Shown here one piece after another: positions 1-8,802 of a DNA stretch of 64,000 nucleotides. The DNA is taken from contig NZ_LR732504.1 of assembly GCF_902506425.1 (NCBI RefSeq), forward strand, positions 186,001 through 250,000, read 5' to 3'. The position numbers and the translations under genes were made by a program. Each line of letters opens with the position of its first letter. Positions within the stretch are counted from its first letter, which is position 1. The notes under the pieces were generated by a model that was not told the DNA's origin, ran no database searches, and saw only the letters and a program-made list of their open reading frames with translations. The DNA comes from Novosphingobium sp. 9U. GTDB taxonomy: Bacteria > Pseudomonadota > Alphaproteobacteria > Sphingomonadales > Sphingomonadaceae.

Positions 1-146
1 GTCAGAACCTGTGGGAAGGCCGCGCCCGCTTTGCCGTGCGCGCCAACGCGCCGCTGGCGCAGACTTCGCTCGGCGCCGCGAAGATGGCGCAGGCGCTGTT
101 CAGGGGCTTTCCGGGAGAGTCGGGCGAAACTATCGTGGTTCCATGA
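1..146 (+). CDS. 3' end of an unidentified protein (partial)
   Basis: An open frame enters from the left edge and stops at the TGA at 144-146. It encodes at least 47 residues ending in GETIVVP. The stop overlaps the ATG of the downstream carboxypeptidase gene by 4 nt (ATGA), the usual sign of translational coupling in one operon. The codon choice (G/C at third positions) fits a real gene. I do not recognise the family from this tail, and the N-terminal part lies outside the window. Confidence 0.6.
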   Translation, partial: QNLWEGRARFAVRANAPLAQTSLGAAKMAQALFRGFPGESGETIVVP

Positions 147-1312
147 CCATCCAGATCAGCTCCGCATTCGATTCCGGCAACATCGAAGTTCTCTCCATCC
201 AGGGCGACGAAGCGCGGCTCGCCATTCGCCGCGACCACGCATCCGACTTCTTCCAGTGGTTCCACTTCCGCGTCTCAGGCGCGCGCGGCCGAGAAGTAAC
301 GCTGCGCATCACCGGGCTGAACGGCTCGGCCTATCCGATGGGTTGGCCGGGCTACGACGCGCGCGTGTCGGAGGACCGGCAGTTCTGGGGCATCGCGGCG
401 TCGACCTGGGACGGCAGCGCCGACGGCGGCACCCTCACCATCCGCTACACCCCATCGAGCGACCTCGCCTGGTTCGCCTACTTCGCACCGTACTCGACCG
501 AGCGGCACCACGATCTGGTGGCGCGAATCGCTGCGGCTCCGGGCGTCGACCATCGCTGCCTCGGCACCACGCTGGACGGCCGCCCGCTCGACTGCCTGGA
601 GACCGGTGCAGGCCCGGTGCAAGTCTGGTTCTACGGCCGCCAGCACCCGGGCGAATCGATGGCCGAGTGGTGGATGGAAGGCGCGCTGGAGATGCTGGCC
701 GATCCCGCCAACTCGACCGCGCGCGAGCTGCGCCGCCGCTGCCGCATCCACGTCGTGCCCAATGCTAATCCCGACGGCTCTGCGCGTGGCCACTTGCGCA
801 CCAATGCCGCGGGCATGAACCTCAATCGCGAGTGGGAGGCGCCAACCATGGAGCGCTCTCCCGAAGTGGTCGCCATCCGCGATGCCATGGATGCGAGCGG
901 TGTCGACTTCGCCATGGACGTACATGGCGACGAGGCGATCCCGGCGGTGTTCCTGGCAGGCTTCGAGGGCATCCCTTCGCTTCGACCCGAACAGTCCGAA
1001 GGCTTTCGCCGCTACGCTCAGACGCTGGAACGCCGCACGCCGGACTTCCAGACCAAGCGCGGCTATCCGGTGACCCCGGCCGGTCGCGCCAACCTGGCGA
1101 TGTCGACCAACCAGCTGGCCGAGCGCTTTTCCGGCCGGGGCTGCGTATCCATGACGCTGGAAATGCCGTTCAAGGACAACGACGACGCCCCGGACTCGCG
1201 CCAGGCGTGGAGCCCGGAACGCTCCAAGCAACTCGGCCGCGATTGCCTGGGCGCGCTGCTCGAGTGGCTGGAAGCGAGGGAGAGCGTGGGCGACGTGGTG
1301 GATTATCCTTGA
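143..1312 (+). CDS. M14 family zinc carboxypeptidase, cytosolic type
   Basis: A 389-residue metallocarboxypeptidase expected to remove C-terminal residues from peptides. The first ~130 residues match the beta-rich N-terminal domain of bacterial cytosolic carboxypeptidases. The catalytic domain shows the zinc motif HPGES (H168, E171), the substrate-binding stretch NPDGSARG and NLNRE, the third zinc ligand in DVHGDE (H261) and the catalytic glutamate in TLEMPF (E340). There is no signal peptide, so a cytoplasmic role is likely. The start at 143 is chosen because the conserved N-terminal domain begins there and it overlaps the upstream stop. A longer frame from 11 adds low-complexity sequence with no homology features. 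The natural substrate is unknown. Confidence 0.9.
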   Translation: MTIQISSAFDSGNIEVLSIQGDEARLAIRRDHASDFFQWFHFRVSGARGREVTLRITGLNGSAYPMGWPGYDARVSEDRQFWGIAASTWDGSADGGTLTIRYTPSSDLAWFAYFAPYSTERHHDLVARIAAAPGVDHRCLGTTLDGRPLDCLETGAGPVQVWFYGRQHPGESMAEWWMEGALEMLADPANSTARELRRRCRIHVVPNANPDGSARGHLRTNAAGMNLNREWEAPTMERSPEVVAIRDAMDASGVDFAMDVHGDEAIPAVFLAGFEGIPSLRPEQSEGFRRYAQTLERRTPDFQTKRGYPVTPAGRANLAMSTNQLAERFSGRGCVSMTLEMPFKDNDDAPDSRQAWSPERSKQLGRDCLGALLEWLEARESVGDVVDYP

Positions 1313-1329
1313 GCGGGGCGTTCCTCGTC

Positions 1330-1401
1330 CCGTTCGTGTCGAGCGAAGTCGAGACACCACACACAGCGTCACCGTGTCTCGACTTCGCTCGACACGAACG
1401 G
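1330..1401. repeat. Intergenic inverted repeat, 27-bp perfect arms
   Basis: Arms at 1330-1356 and 1375-1401 are perfect reverse complements separated by an 18-nt loop. The core reads GTGTCGAGCGAAGTCGAG. It lies between convergent genes (carboxypeptidase and the TonB-like gene). Sequences of this type recur between genes in sphingomonad genomes (recalled, not checked here), so it may be a repetitive extragenic palindrome as well as a bidirectional transcription stop. Confidence 0.8.
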
Positions 1402-1421
1402 ACAAGGAAGCAGCAATTGGA

Positions 1422-2198
1422 TCAGCCCGCGCCCCTCCGCACCGAATAGTCGATCCGGATCCGCACCCACTCGCCCACTTGCGGCTTGTTGTCGATCCGT
1501 GGTGGCTTGACCAGGAACTGCCAGGCCGCGTTCTGCACCGCCCGACCGAAACCGGAACCGCGCGGCGATTCGCCCAAGATCTGGCAGTCCTCGACGTGGT
1601 AGCGCTCCACCGTGCGGCAGGCGATCAGGCCCCAGCCTTCCAGCCCACCATTCTGCGGCATGTAGGTGGCAAGCTCGGCGTCCGTTGGCCGGCGGTACCA
1701 GTCCGCTTCATAGAGGCGCACGCCCCCAGGACCCTCGCCCGGACCATAGGCCGCGCGCGAGTCCGTGCCCTTGCCGTTGCTGTCGGAGCCTTGCGCGCTG
1801 CCCTTCATCTTGCCGATGTCGGCGGCGGCAAGGTCGCTCTTCGACATGTGGATGAAGCCGGGGATGCCATCCTCTGCGTCGGGGCGCTCCACTTGCTTCT
1901 GGATGGTGATCGGCGGCTTGGGCGTGGCCGTGGCCGGCTGCGGCTTGGCGCGGGTGGCCACGTGCGGCGCTTTCGGCCGTGCCTGGGTGGTGCGCGCGGC
2001 CTTGTTCGGATTGTCCGCCTCGACGCTGAAGGTCACCGTGCGCCGCTGGTTCGCCCGCTCGGGCGCGACCACCGCCTGGGATACGAAGGCGAGCACCACC
2101 AGCACGATGATGCCGATCGACAAGGCGGACGATATCAGCCGCTCGCGCGGGGATCCCGGCTGATACCCGGTGCGGGGCCGTTCACTGTCCGAGTCCAT
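1422..2198 (-). CDS. TonB-like single-span envelope protein
   Basis: A 258-residue protein with a cytoplasmic N-terminus, one membrane segment at about residues 22-44, and a long periplasmic linker rich in Pro, Lys and Ala (about residues 55-100) followed by a compact C-terminal domain. This architecture resembles TonB energy transducers. The C-terminal pattern with RAVQNAAWQFLVKPPR and an Arg/Tyr-rich end looks TonB-like rather than TolA-like, but the family is not certain. No ExbB/ExbD genes are adjacent. It faces the carboxypeptidase gene convergently, with the inverted repeat between them. A scaffold or envelope protein of another kind remains possible. Confidence 0.7.
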   Translation of the reverse strand: MDSDSERPRTGYQPGSPRERLISSALSIGIIVLVVLAFVSQAVVAPERANQRRTVTFSVEADNPNKAARTTQARPKAPHVATRAKPQPATATPKPPITIQKQVERPDAEDGIPGFIHMSKSDLAAADIGKMKGSAQGSDSNGKGTDSRAAYGPGEGPGGVRLYEADWYRRPTDAELATYMPQNGGLEGWGLIACRTVERYHVEDCQILGESPRGSGFGRAVQNAAWQFLVKPPRIDNKPQVGEWVRIRIDYSVRRGAG

Positions 2199-2280
2199 CG
2201 CGCGCGGCGCTAGCCGGGAAGCGGATGTGCGGCAATCGCGCGATGAGGTCGCGACAATTCATTACGAGCGGGCTGGATCA

Positions 2281-2304
2281 ATCCTCCCCCTGCAAGGGGA
2301 GGAT
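2281..2304 (-). terminator. Hairpin downstream of cdd
   Basis: Perfect 9-bp stem (ATCCTCCCC at 2281-2289, GGGGAGGAT at 2296-2304) with a 6-nt loop, 7 bp past the cytidine deaminase stop. There is no clear U-run on either strand, so termination strength is uncertain. Confidence 0.5.
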
Positions 2305-2310
2305 CTGGCG

Positions 2311-2733
2311 TCAGGCGAGATTCGCCGGCCCGAACGCGTGGGGCAGCAACGCGGAGAGCGTGGTCTCCACCACGTCGTCACCATCGCACCAGACCACCGG
2401 GTCGGTCCCGCCCAGTTGCGCCACTTCGTTGAGCATCTGCCGGCACCGTCCGCATGGGCTGACCGTCGCGCCCTGCCCGGGTCGGCCCGGCGCGCCGCCG
2501 GTGACGGCCACGGACACCAGGTCCCGCCGCCCGCCCCCGCTCAGCACTTTGCCGACCGCCACCGTCTCGGCGCACAGCGACAAGCCGTAGCTCGCGTTCT
2601 CGACGTTGGCCCCGGTCACCACCGAGCCGTCGGCGAACAGCAGCGCGGCGCCGACGTGGAAGTTCGAATAGGGCGCATAGGCGCTCGCTGCTGCCTTCCG
2701 CGCCAGCTCCAGCAGTTCGTCGCGCTCGATCAT
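2311..2733 (-). CDS. cdd: Cytidine deaminase
   Basis: 140 residues, the usual length of homotetrameric cytidine deaminases that convert (deoxy)cytidine to (deoxy)uridine in pyrimidine salvage. The zinc/catalytic motif is CAE (LSLCAETVAV, about residues 52-61) with the two further zinc cysteines in SPCGRCRQ (about residues 92-99). The N-terminal SAYAPYSNFHVGAALL is the typical nucleoside-binding stretch. The ATG overlaps the stop of the upstream GH25-like gene by 4 nt, so the two are cotranscribed. The much longer upstream frame is the GH25 gene read out of phase. Confidence 0.95.
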   Translation of the reverse strand: MIERDELLELARKAAASAYAPYSNFHVGAALLFADGSVVTGANVENASYGLSLCAETVAVGKVLSGGGRRDLVSVAVTGGAPGRPGQGATVSPCGRCRQMLNEVAQLGGTDPVVWCDGDDVVETTLSALLPHAFGPANLA

Positions 2734-3446
2734 CGCTGGATCACCACCCAGCGCAAGCCCTGGTCCGACACTTCGTTCGCGAGCGCAGTGTTCGCCGTCC
2801 ACATCGTCCATGGCCGCCCTGCATAGTCGGGCTGCACGCGGTCCTCCACCAGCCACAGGTTGCGGTCGAGCTTGCGCGCCACGCCGTAGCGCGCCTCGAA
2901 AGCCTTGGTGATCTTCAGCACCGTGGCCTTGCCGGTGTGCGTCTCGACCTGGTTGAGGAAGGTCATCAACTCGCTTTCCATCTTGGCGTCGGTAACCTTC
3001 ACCGGGCACGCGTCCGCCAGCATGTCGAGCTCCACGGCCGGCGGCAAGAGCGCCGCATCGCGCGGCACCGTGGTGACGAAGTTGGCTGCCTGCTGGCCAG
3101 CTGGTTGGCAAGGATCGTACCGGTGAACCGCCCCCACCGGCATGCCGGCGGCGCGCGCCTTTTCGAAGTTCGCGACGAACGCCGGATCGCGCGCAAAGAC
3201 GCTGACGCTGGCGTCGAGGTAGGCGAAGTCGGCGCCGATTGCCTTGAGCGACGCAAAGTTGACATCGCCGTCCGCCGCGCCCACTTCCACGCCCTGCATC
3301 GGAAAGGCCGCACGCTCGGGCGTCCAATGGTGCAAGTGCCACCAAGCCCAGCCGCCGCCGATCAGCGCCACCAACAGCAGCGCGGCCGCGATACGCACGC
3401 CCATGCTCGACCGTGCGCCGCCGCGCCGCTTCTTCGCTCTTGCCAC
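2730..3446 (-). CDS. GH25 (lysozyme-like) family protein, membrane-anchored
   Basis: A 238-residue protein with a basic N-terminus and one membrane segment (about residues 16-37), then a GH25-like barrel. GH25 enzymes are muramidases that cleave the peptidoglycan glycan chain. The fold signature is present (GVEVGAADGDVNFASLK, FVANFEKARAAGMPVGAVHRY, LPPAVELDM). The two motif positions that usually carry catalytic acids read differently: GIDVS is GVEVG here, and the usual D-x-E after LPP reads E-L-D. Activity therefore needs testing. The stop overlaps the cdd start, and the signal-anchor end suggests display in the periplasm. Confidence 0.78.
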   Translation of the reverse strand: MARAKKRRGGARSSMGVRIAAALLLVALIGGGWAWWHLHHWTPERAAFPMQGVEVGAADGDVNFASLKAIGADFAYLDASVSVFARDPAFVANFEKARAAGMPVGAVHRYDPCQPAGQQAANFVTTVPRDAALLPPAVELDMLADACPVKVTDAKMESELMTFLNQVETHTGKATVLKITKAFEARYGVARKLDRNLWLVEDRVQPDYAGRPWTMWTANTALANEVSDQGLRWVVIQR

Positions 3447-3457
3447 CGTGCTCCCCC

Positions 3458-3940
3458 TCAGCCGCGGATGTGCAGGACGCAGATCAAGGTGAAGAGCCGC
3501 CGGGCCGTGGCGAAATCGGTCTCTACCTTGCCCTCCAGCCGTTCGAGCAGCATCTCGGCCGCTTCGTTGTGGACACCCCGGCGGGCCATGTCGATGGTCT
3601 CGATCTCCAGCGGCGTCGCCTTGCGGATCGCCTGATAGTAACTCTCGCAGATCGCGAAGTATTCGCGGATCGGACGGCGGAAGCGGGCAAGGCCCAGGAT
3701 CAGCGATTCGAGCAGCTCGCCCTCGCCGCCTGACACCTCCAGCGACAGCCGCCCGTCCCGCACGGAGAGGCGCAGGCGGTAGGGCCCGTGGTGGCCGGCC
3801 TCAAAAGCGCGCAACGGCTTGAAGGTGTTGTCCTCGATAAGATCGAAGATCGCGATCCGGCGCTCCTGCTCAATATCGGCGTTGCGCCACAGGATGGTCG
3901 CATCGTCGAGTTCGATGTGGGAAATGCGCAGGTCCGCCAT
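3458..3940 (-). CDS. UPF0262 family protein
   Basis: A 160-residue protein matching the alphaproteobacterial UPF0262 family in length and sequence: start ADLRISHIELDD, middle HGPYRLRLSVRDGRLSLEV, end YQAIRKATPLEIETIDMARR and HNEAAEMLLERLEGK. Its biochemical role is unknown. The ATG at 3940 is chosen because the conserved N-terminus begins there. The longer upstream frame runs through an intergenic repeat. It lies just upstream of the GH25/cdd pair in the same orientation, with only an 11-nt gap, so one operon is likely. Confidence 0.9.
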   Translation of the reverse strand: MADLRISHIELDDATILWRNADIEQERRIAIFDLIEDNTFKPLRAFEAGHHGPYRLRLSVRDGRLSLEVSGGEGELLESLILGLARFRRPIREYFAICESYYQAIRKATPLEIETIDMARRGVHNEAAEMLLERLEGKVETDFATARRLFTLICVLHIRG

Positions 3941-4012
3941 GGTGGCGAAGGGCCTTACGCTTTTGTGGCAATTCGGGGAAGGGTAGCTCTTCAGTCGGAG
4001 CGGAAGAAGTAA

Positions 4013-4166
4013 GTGGGTTCGCGCAGAGGCGCAGAGAGGAGGCCGCTGAGCGCCGCAGGCTTTATCCTCTCGAGAACGGTTGTTCTTGCTCTGACCAGTG
4101 AGAGGATAACGCGGCTTTCCCGCAAGCACGACCTCTCTGCGTCTCTGCGCCTCTGCGCGAACCCAC
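4013..4166. repeat. Intergenic inverted repeat between UPF0262 and dnaB
   Basis: 25-bp arms at 4013-4037 and 4142-4166 are reverse complements beginning GTGGGTTCGCGCAGAGGCGC. The right arm carries an extra 8-nt CGCAGAGA unit, so the outer match continues imperfectly. About 104 nt separate the arms. The whole 3941-4294 gap has no supportable gene. It must hold the divergent promoters of dnaB and the UPF0262 gene. The AGAGGCGCAGAG pattern looks like a dispersed sphingomonad repeat. Confidence 0.75.
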
Positions 4167-4294
4167 CTTTTCTTCTTCGTCCAGCCGCGACTCCGCGCCT
4201 TCGCGTGATCCTCGTCCAATCCACAGCCTGTGGAAGAATATGCTGAAATAGTTCGCTTGCCCCCACCCGCGCCCACGCGCAAAATCGTCAGCTT

Positions 4295-5812
4295 ATGGCA
4301 ACGGCACCCTCTCTCGTCCGCGATGCGGAAGTCCCAGCGATTCGCGCGCTGCCCTCTAACGTTGAGGCCGAGGCCGCGTTCCTGGGCGCCGTCCTCATCG
4401 ACAACCGCGTGCTGGAGGAACTGCAGACCCCGCTCACGCCCGGGCACTTCTTCGAGCCCGTCCACGCCCGCATCTTCGAGCGTCTGACTCAGCTGCTCGA
4501 CCGCAAGGCGGTGGTCACGCCCGTCACGCTGCGGCCCTATTTCGAAGCCGACGAGGCGCTGAAGGCTCTGGGCGGGGTCGCCTACCTCGCGCGCCTTACT
4601 GCCGACGGACAGGGCCTGCTCGCCCCGCGCGAACTGGCAGACCAAATCTATGACCTCGCCTTGCTGCGCGAGCTGGTGTCGGTCGGACGCGGCCTCGTTG
4701 AGGGGGCGATGGACACGTCGGAGTCGGTCGAACCGCTCGAGCAGATCGAACACGCCGAAGCCGCGCTCTACAAAGTGGCCGAAGGCGCCTCGACCGGCAG
4801 CGAGGCCAAGAGCTTCAGCGCCGCCACGCGCGTCGCGATAGAATCGATCGAAAGGGCGTTCAACTCGGGCGGCCACATCTCGGGCAAGACCACCGGGTTC
4901 GATTCGATCAACGGCAAGATCGGCGGCCTGCACGATTCCGACCTGATCATCCTCGCCGGGCGTCCCGGCATGGGCAAGACCTCGCTTGCCACCAACATCG
5001 CCTTCAACGCCGCCGAGCGCCTGCGCCGCGACATTGCCGACGGCATCCCGATCGAGAAGTCGGTCGGCGCCGCCACTGCGTTCTTCAGCCTGGAAATGAG
5101 CGCCGACCAGCTTGCCACGCGTATCCTGGCCGAGCAGTCGGGCATCAGCTCATCGGCGCTGCGCATGGGCAAGATCAGCCGCGAGGACTTCCAGCAGCTC
5201 TCCTTCGCCAGCCAGCGCCTGGCCGAGCTGCCGCTTTATATCGACGACACGCCCGGCCTCACCATCGCCGGCCTGCGCACCCGCGCGCGGCGCCTCAAGC
5301 GCCGTCACGACATCGGGCTGATCGTGATCGACTACCTCCAGCTGCTGCAAGGCAGCGGCCGCGCCAGCGACAACCGCGTGAACGAGATCTCCGAGATCAG
5401 CCGCGGCTTGAAGACGCTGGCCAAGGAGCTGCACGTGCCGGTCATCGCACTCTCGCAGCTCAGCCGTGCGGTCGAGCAGCGCGACGACAAGCGGCCGATG
5501 CTGTCCGACCTGCGCGAATCGGGCTCGATCGAGCAGGACGCCGACATGGTGTGGTTCGTCTATCGCGAGGACTACTACGCGATGGCGACCCAGCCCAAGG
5601 AGGCCAGCGACACCGATCCGCCCGACGTGCGCGCCAAGTGGGAGGACTGGAAGGAGAAGATGGAGCGCATCACCGGTCTTGCCGAACTGATCGTCGGCAA
5701 GCAGCGGCACGGCGCCACCGGCAAGGTGCGGCTGCGCTTCGAGGCGCGCATCACCAAGTTCTCCGACCTAGCGCCCGATGACCTGCGCGCGGCCTATACG
5801 GACGACGATTGA
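4295..5812 (+). CDS. dnaB: Replicative DNA helicase DnaB
   Basis: A 505-residue hexameric helicase that unwinds DNA at the replication fork and recruits primase. The N-terminal domain begins at about residue 17 (LPSNVEAEAAFLGAVLIDN, typical DnaB). A linker leads to the RecA-like motor with Walker A GRPGMGKTS (about residues 222-230), the FFSLEMS motif, Walker B LIVIDYLQLL and the arginine-finger region near the C-terminus (GKQRHGATGKV). Length fits the family (about 450-520). The downstream SDR start overlaps the stop, so the two are cotranscribed. Confidence 0.97.
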   Translation: MATAPSLVRDAEVPAIRALPSNVEAEAAFLGAVLIDNRVLEELQTPLTPGHFFEPVHARIFERLTQLLDRKAVVTPVTLRPYFEADEALKALGGVAYLARLTADGQGLLAPRELADQIYDLALLRELVSVGRGLVEGAMDTSESVEPLEQIEHAEAALYKVAEGASTGSEAKSFSAATRVAIESIERAFNSGGHISGKTTGFDSINGKIGGLHDSDLIILAGRPGMGKTSLATNIAFNAAERLRRDIADGIPIEKSVGAATAFFSLEMSADQLATRILAEQSGISSSALRMGKISREDFQQLSFASQRLAELPLYIDDTPGLTIAGLRTRARRLKRRHDIGLIVIDYLQLLQGSGRASDNRVNEISEISRGLKTLAKELHVPVIALSQLSRAVEQRDDKRPMLSDLRESGSIEQDADMVWFVYREDYYAMATQPKEASDTDPPDVRAKWEDWKEKMERITGLAELIVGKQRHGATGKVRLRFEARITKFSDLAPDDLRAAYTDDD

Positions 5813-6570
5813 GCGTGAGCGCCGCCGGCCCGCAAACGGGCAAGGTCATGCTGCTCGCCGGCGGCAGCGGCTCGGTCGGCAGCGCCATCGCCCGCGCGGC
5901 ACACGCGGAAGGCTGGACGCTGGCGATCCATGGCCGCAGCCAGGACAAGGTCGCGGCGCTGGTGGATGAGCTCGCCGCGCATGGGGCGGCGGAGGGTTTC
6001 CTCGTCGATATCTGGCAGGCCGACGCTGCGGAGGTGCTGGTCGCCGAGGTGGTCGAGCAGTTCGGCAGGCTCGACGCGGTGATCGATTGCACTGCGACCG
6101 GTCCTGGCGGGATTACTGGCCTTTTCCGGCAGACCGAACCTGCCGCATTCGGGCAATTCCTCGACCTCTCGGTCGGTTGGCTGCAGCGCCTCGCCCATGC
6201 CGCCTACCCGCACCTGGCACGTGATGGCGGCACGCTGATCGCGTTCGTCTCTGACGCCGGCGTATTCGCCGCTCCGCGTCAGGCGCTGATCGGTGCTGCC
6301 CGCGCCGGGACCATCGGCTTCGTCCGCAACTTCGCGCTGGAAGCCACCCGCGATGGCATCCGTGCGCACTGCATCTCGCCTAGCTATGTCAAGGGCAGCG
6401 ACAGCGCGCGCAAGATGGGCTCCGAGCGCATGGCCAAGGCTGCGGCGCGGGCCGGGCTGGGCCTGCCCGCGGCCGAGGACATTGCACCGCTCGCGGTGTT
6501 CCTGTGCGGCGATGGCGCTCGCAAGATCACCGGGCAGGTGATCAGCGTCAATGGCGGGTTGAACGCTTAG
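5809..6570 (+). CDS. Short-chain dehydrogenase/reductase
   Basis: About 253 residues with the SDR cofactor motif near the N-terminus (AGGSGSVGSAIARA, a GxxxGxG variant) and the C-terminal HCISPSYVKGSDSA and ITGQVISVNGG segments. The active site departs from the classical S-Y-K triad: where YxxxK is expected the sequence reads APRQALIGAARAGTIGF, so no tyrosine is visible there. It may be an atypical or non-catalytic SDR. The start is either TTG 5809, overlapping the dnaB stop by 4 nt, or GTG 5815. The substrate is unknown. Confidence 0.82.
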   Translation: MSVSAAGPQTGKVMLLAGGSGSVGSAIARAAHAEGWTLAIHGRSQDKVAALVDELAAHGAAEGFLVDIWQADAAEVLVAEVVEQFGRLDAVIDCTATGPGGITGLFRQTEPAAFGQFLDLSVGWLQRLAHAAYPHLARDGGTLIAFVSDAGVFAAPRQALIGAARAGTIGFVRNFALEATRDGIRAHCISPSYVKGSDSARKMGSERMAKAAARAGLGLPAAEDIAPLAVFLCGDGARKITGQVISVNGGLNA

Positions 6571-6687
6571 GTCTCTCTCCCTTCCTCTTCATAGGAGGGG
6601 AGGCGAAGCCACCCCTTCAACCCTCTTGCGCGCCGCACGCAGGAGCGTAAAGCGCGCCGCCCGCCATCTCGCGGGTGCACACAAGGC

Positions 6688-8643
6688 GTGTCACCGATGA
6701 CATCTGCGTCTTTACCCACCGATCCTGCCGCAAGCTCCGACCACAACGAACCCCACCAACCTACCGGCCCGCTGCTCCCGCTGACGGTGGGCGCGATCGG
6801 GGTGGTGTTCGGCGATATCGGCACCAGCCCGCTCTACGCGTTCCGCGAAGCGCTCGGCCAAGCCGCTTCCGACGGCCTCGTGCGCGAGGAGATCCTGGGG
6901 GTGATGAGCCTGATGCTCTGGGCCCTGATCCTGATCGTCACGGTCAAGTACGTCCTGTTCCTCATGCGCGCCGACAACGAAGGCGAAGGCGGTGTGCTCG
7001 CGCTCTTGGCGCTGGCGACCGGGAAGGCAGCGATGGGCGGGACGGTGCTGGTGCTCGGCGCGGTCGGCGCAGCGCTGTTCTATGGCGACGCGATCATCAC
7101 GCCGGCCCTCTCCGTGCTCTCGGCGGTGGAGGGCATGCGCTCGCTCCATGGCATCGGCCCGTGGTTCACCGAACACCGCACCCTCGAGATCAGCCTGGTG
7201 ATCCTCGCCGCGCTGTTCCTGGTGCAATCGCGCGGCACCGCCGCCGTGGCCAAGCTGTTCGGCCCGATCTGCATCCTCTGGTTCGTGGCGCTCGGGCTAC
7301 TGGGCGCGATCCACATCGCCGATGGGCCCGGCATCCTCGCCGCCTTGCTGCCCTGGCATGGCGTCCTGTTCGTGATCCACCACGGCGTGCTCGGCCTCTT
7401 CGTGCTGGGCGCCGTATTCCTCACGGTCACCGGCGCCGAGGCGCTGACGGCGGACATGGGCCACTTCGGCAAGCGCCCGATCCGCCTCGCCTGGTTCGTG
7501 CTGGTGTTCCCCGCGCTCACCCTCAACTACCTGGGCCAAGGCGCCTTTGCGATCCACACGCTGGACGTGGCGCAGGCGAGCGGAAAGGCCTTCGCCAACC
7601 AGGACTGGTTCTTCCTGATGATCCCGCCCGCGGTGCGCCTGCCGATGGTGCTGCTGGCCTGCGCCGCGACCATCATCGCCAGCCAGGCGGTCATCACCGG
7701 CGCCTTTTCGCTGACCCAGCAGGCGATCCAACTGGGCCTGCTGCCGCGCCTCAACATCCGCCAGACTTCGGCCGGGCATTCGGGCCAGATCTACATCGGC
7801 GCGGTCAACTGGCTGCTGCTCGCCGGCGTCGTGATCCTGGCGCTCGGCTTCCGCAACTCCTCGGCGATGGCGGCGGCTTACGGCATCGCGGTGACCGGGA
7901 CGATGGTGGTCACCTGCTGCCTGGCCTATCTGGTGCTGCGCCGCCGCTGGGGCTGGAGCATGCCTTGGGCGCTCGCCCTCATCCTGCCGTTCCTGGCGAT
8001 CGACACGTTGTTCTTCGGCGCCAACATCCTGCGCGTGATCGAAGGCGGCTGGGTGCCGCTGCTGGTCGGCGCAGGCGTGCTGCTGGTGATCCTCACCTGG
8101 AATCGCGGCCGCCGCTTCATCGCCGACATGGAGAACGAAGGCGCCGTGCCGATGGTCGACATGGCGGGCATCCTGGCCAAGCGCCCGCCTGCCCGGGTGG
8201 AGGGCGTCGCCGTGTTCCTCACCGCGCGGGGCGACCTCACCCCGCATGCGCTCCTGCACAACATCAAGCACAACCACGTGCTGCACCGGCGCAACTACAT
8301 CACCACCATCAAGGTCCTGCGCCGTCCCACCGTGGACCCTGCCGAGCGACTCGAGATCACCCCGATCGACGAGAACTTCTGCAAGGTGACCCTGCGTTAC
8401 GGCTTCATGGAGTCGCCCGCCGTGCGCGACGACCTGATCGCCGCCTCGGATCGCATCCCGGGCGCCGACAAGGCCAGCTTCTTCATCGGCCGCAACAACT
8501 ACGCGATGTCCGCCGATGTCGGCATGCCACTGTGGCAGGATTTCCTGTTCCTGGCGCTCTATCGCAACGCCGCCGACCCGACGGACTACTACCGCATTCC
8601 GCACAACCGGGTCATCGAGCTGGGCGCGCAGTACGCCATCTGA
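6688..8643 (+). CDS. kup: Kup-type low-affinity potassium transporter
   Basis: A 651-residue (648 from the second start) integral membrane protein of the KUP/HAK/KT family that brings K+ in with protons. The diagnostic GDIGTSPLYA lies near residue 46, followed by about 12 hydrophobic segments and a hydrophilic C-terminal domain of about 200 residues ending with the conserved NRVIELGAQYAI. The size is typical (about 620-660). The start is GTG 6688 or ATG 6697. Both give a short hydrophilic N-terminus of poor conservation. It stands alone with its own upstream gap of about 115 bp. Confidence 0.95.
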   Translation: MSPMTSASLPTDPAASSDHNEPHQPTGPLLPLTVGAIGVVFGDIGTSPLYAFREALGQAASDGLVREEILGVMSLMLWALILIVTVKYVLFLMRADNEGEGGVLALLALATGKAAMGGTVLVLGAVGAALFYGDAIITPALSVLSAVEGMRSLHGIGPWFTEHRTLEISLVILAALFLVQSRGTAAVAKLFGPICILWFVALGLLGAIHIADGPGILAALLPWHGVLFVIHHGVLGLFVLGAVFLTVTGAEALTADMGHFGKRPIRLAWFVLVFPALTLNYLGQGAFAIHTLDVAQASGKAFANQDWFFLMIPPAVRLPMVLLACAATIIASQAVITGAFSLTQQAIQLGLLPRLNIRQTSAGHSGQIYIGAVNWLLLAGVVILALGFRNSSAMAAAYGIAVTGTMVVTCCLAYLVLRRRWGWSMPWALALILPFLAIDTLFFGANILRVIEGGWVPLLVGAGVLLVILTWNRGRRFIADMENEGAVPMVDMAGILAKRPPARVEGVAVFLTARGDLTPHALLHNIKHNHVLHRRNYITTIKVLRRPTVDPAERLEITPIDENFCKVTLRYGFMESPAVRDDLIAASDRIPGADKASFFIGRNNYAMSADVGMPLWQDFLFLALYRNAADPTDYYRIPHNRVIELGAQYAI

Positions 8644-8802
8644 GACCCACGTGCTCGTCACAAGCGACGGAGGGTTCCTGCGATTATCGCAAGCAAAGTG
8701 CAACTTGTCGCTGGGCTGTGGCGTTTGCACGGTCGGCAGTTAAGTCTTTGCCAAGGTGGAATGATCTAGGGTGGCCCTGCATCGGGGGCAGGCAGGACTG
8801 AT

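Noticed and set aside
275..1405. Long - strand frame (376 codons) over the carboxypeptidase gene
   Set aside because: It is the high-GC shadow of the M14 gene, with arginine/alanine-rich sequence and no family pattern.
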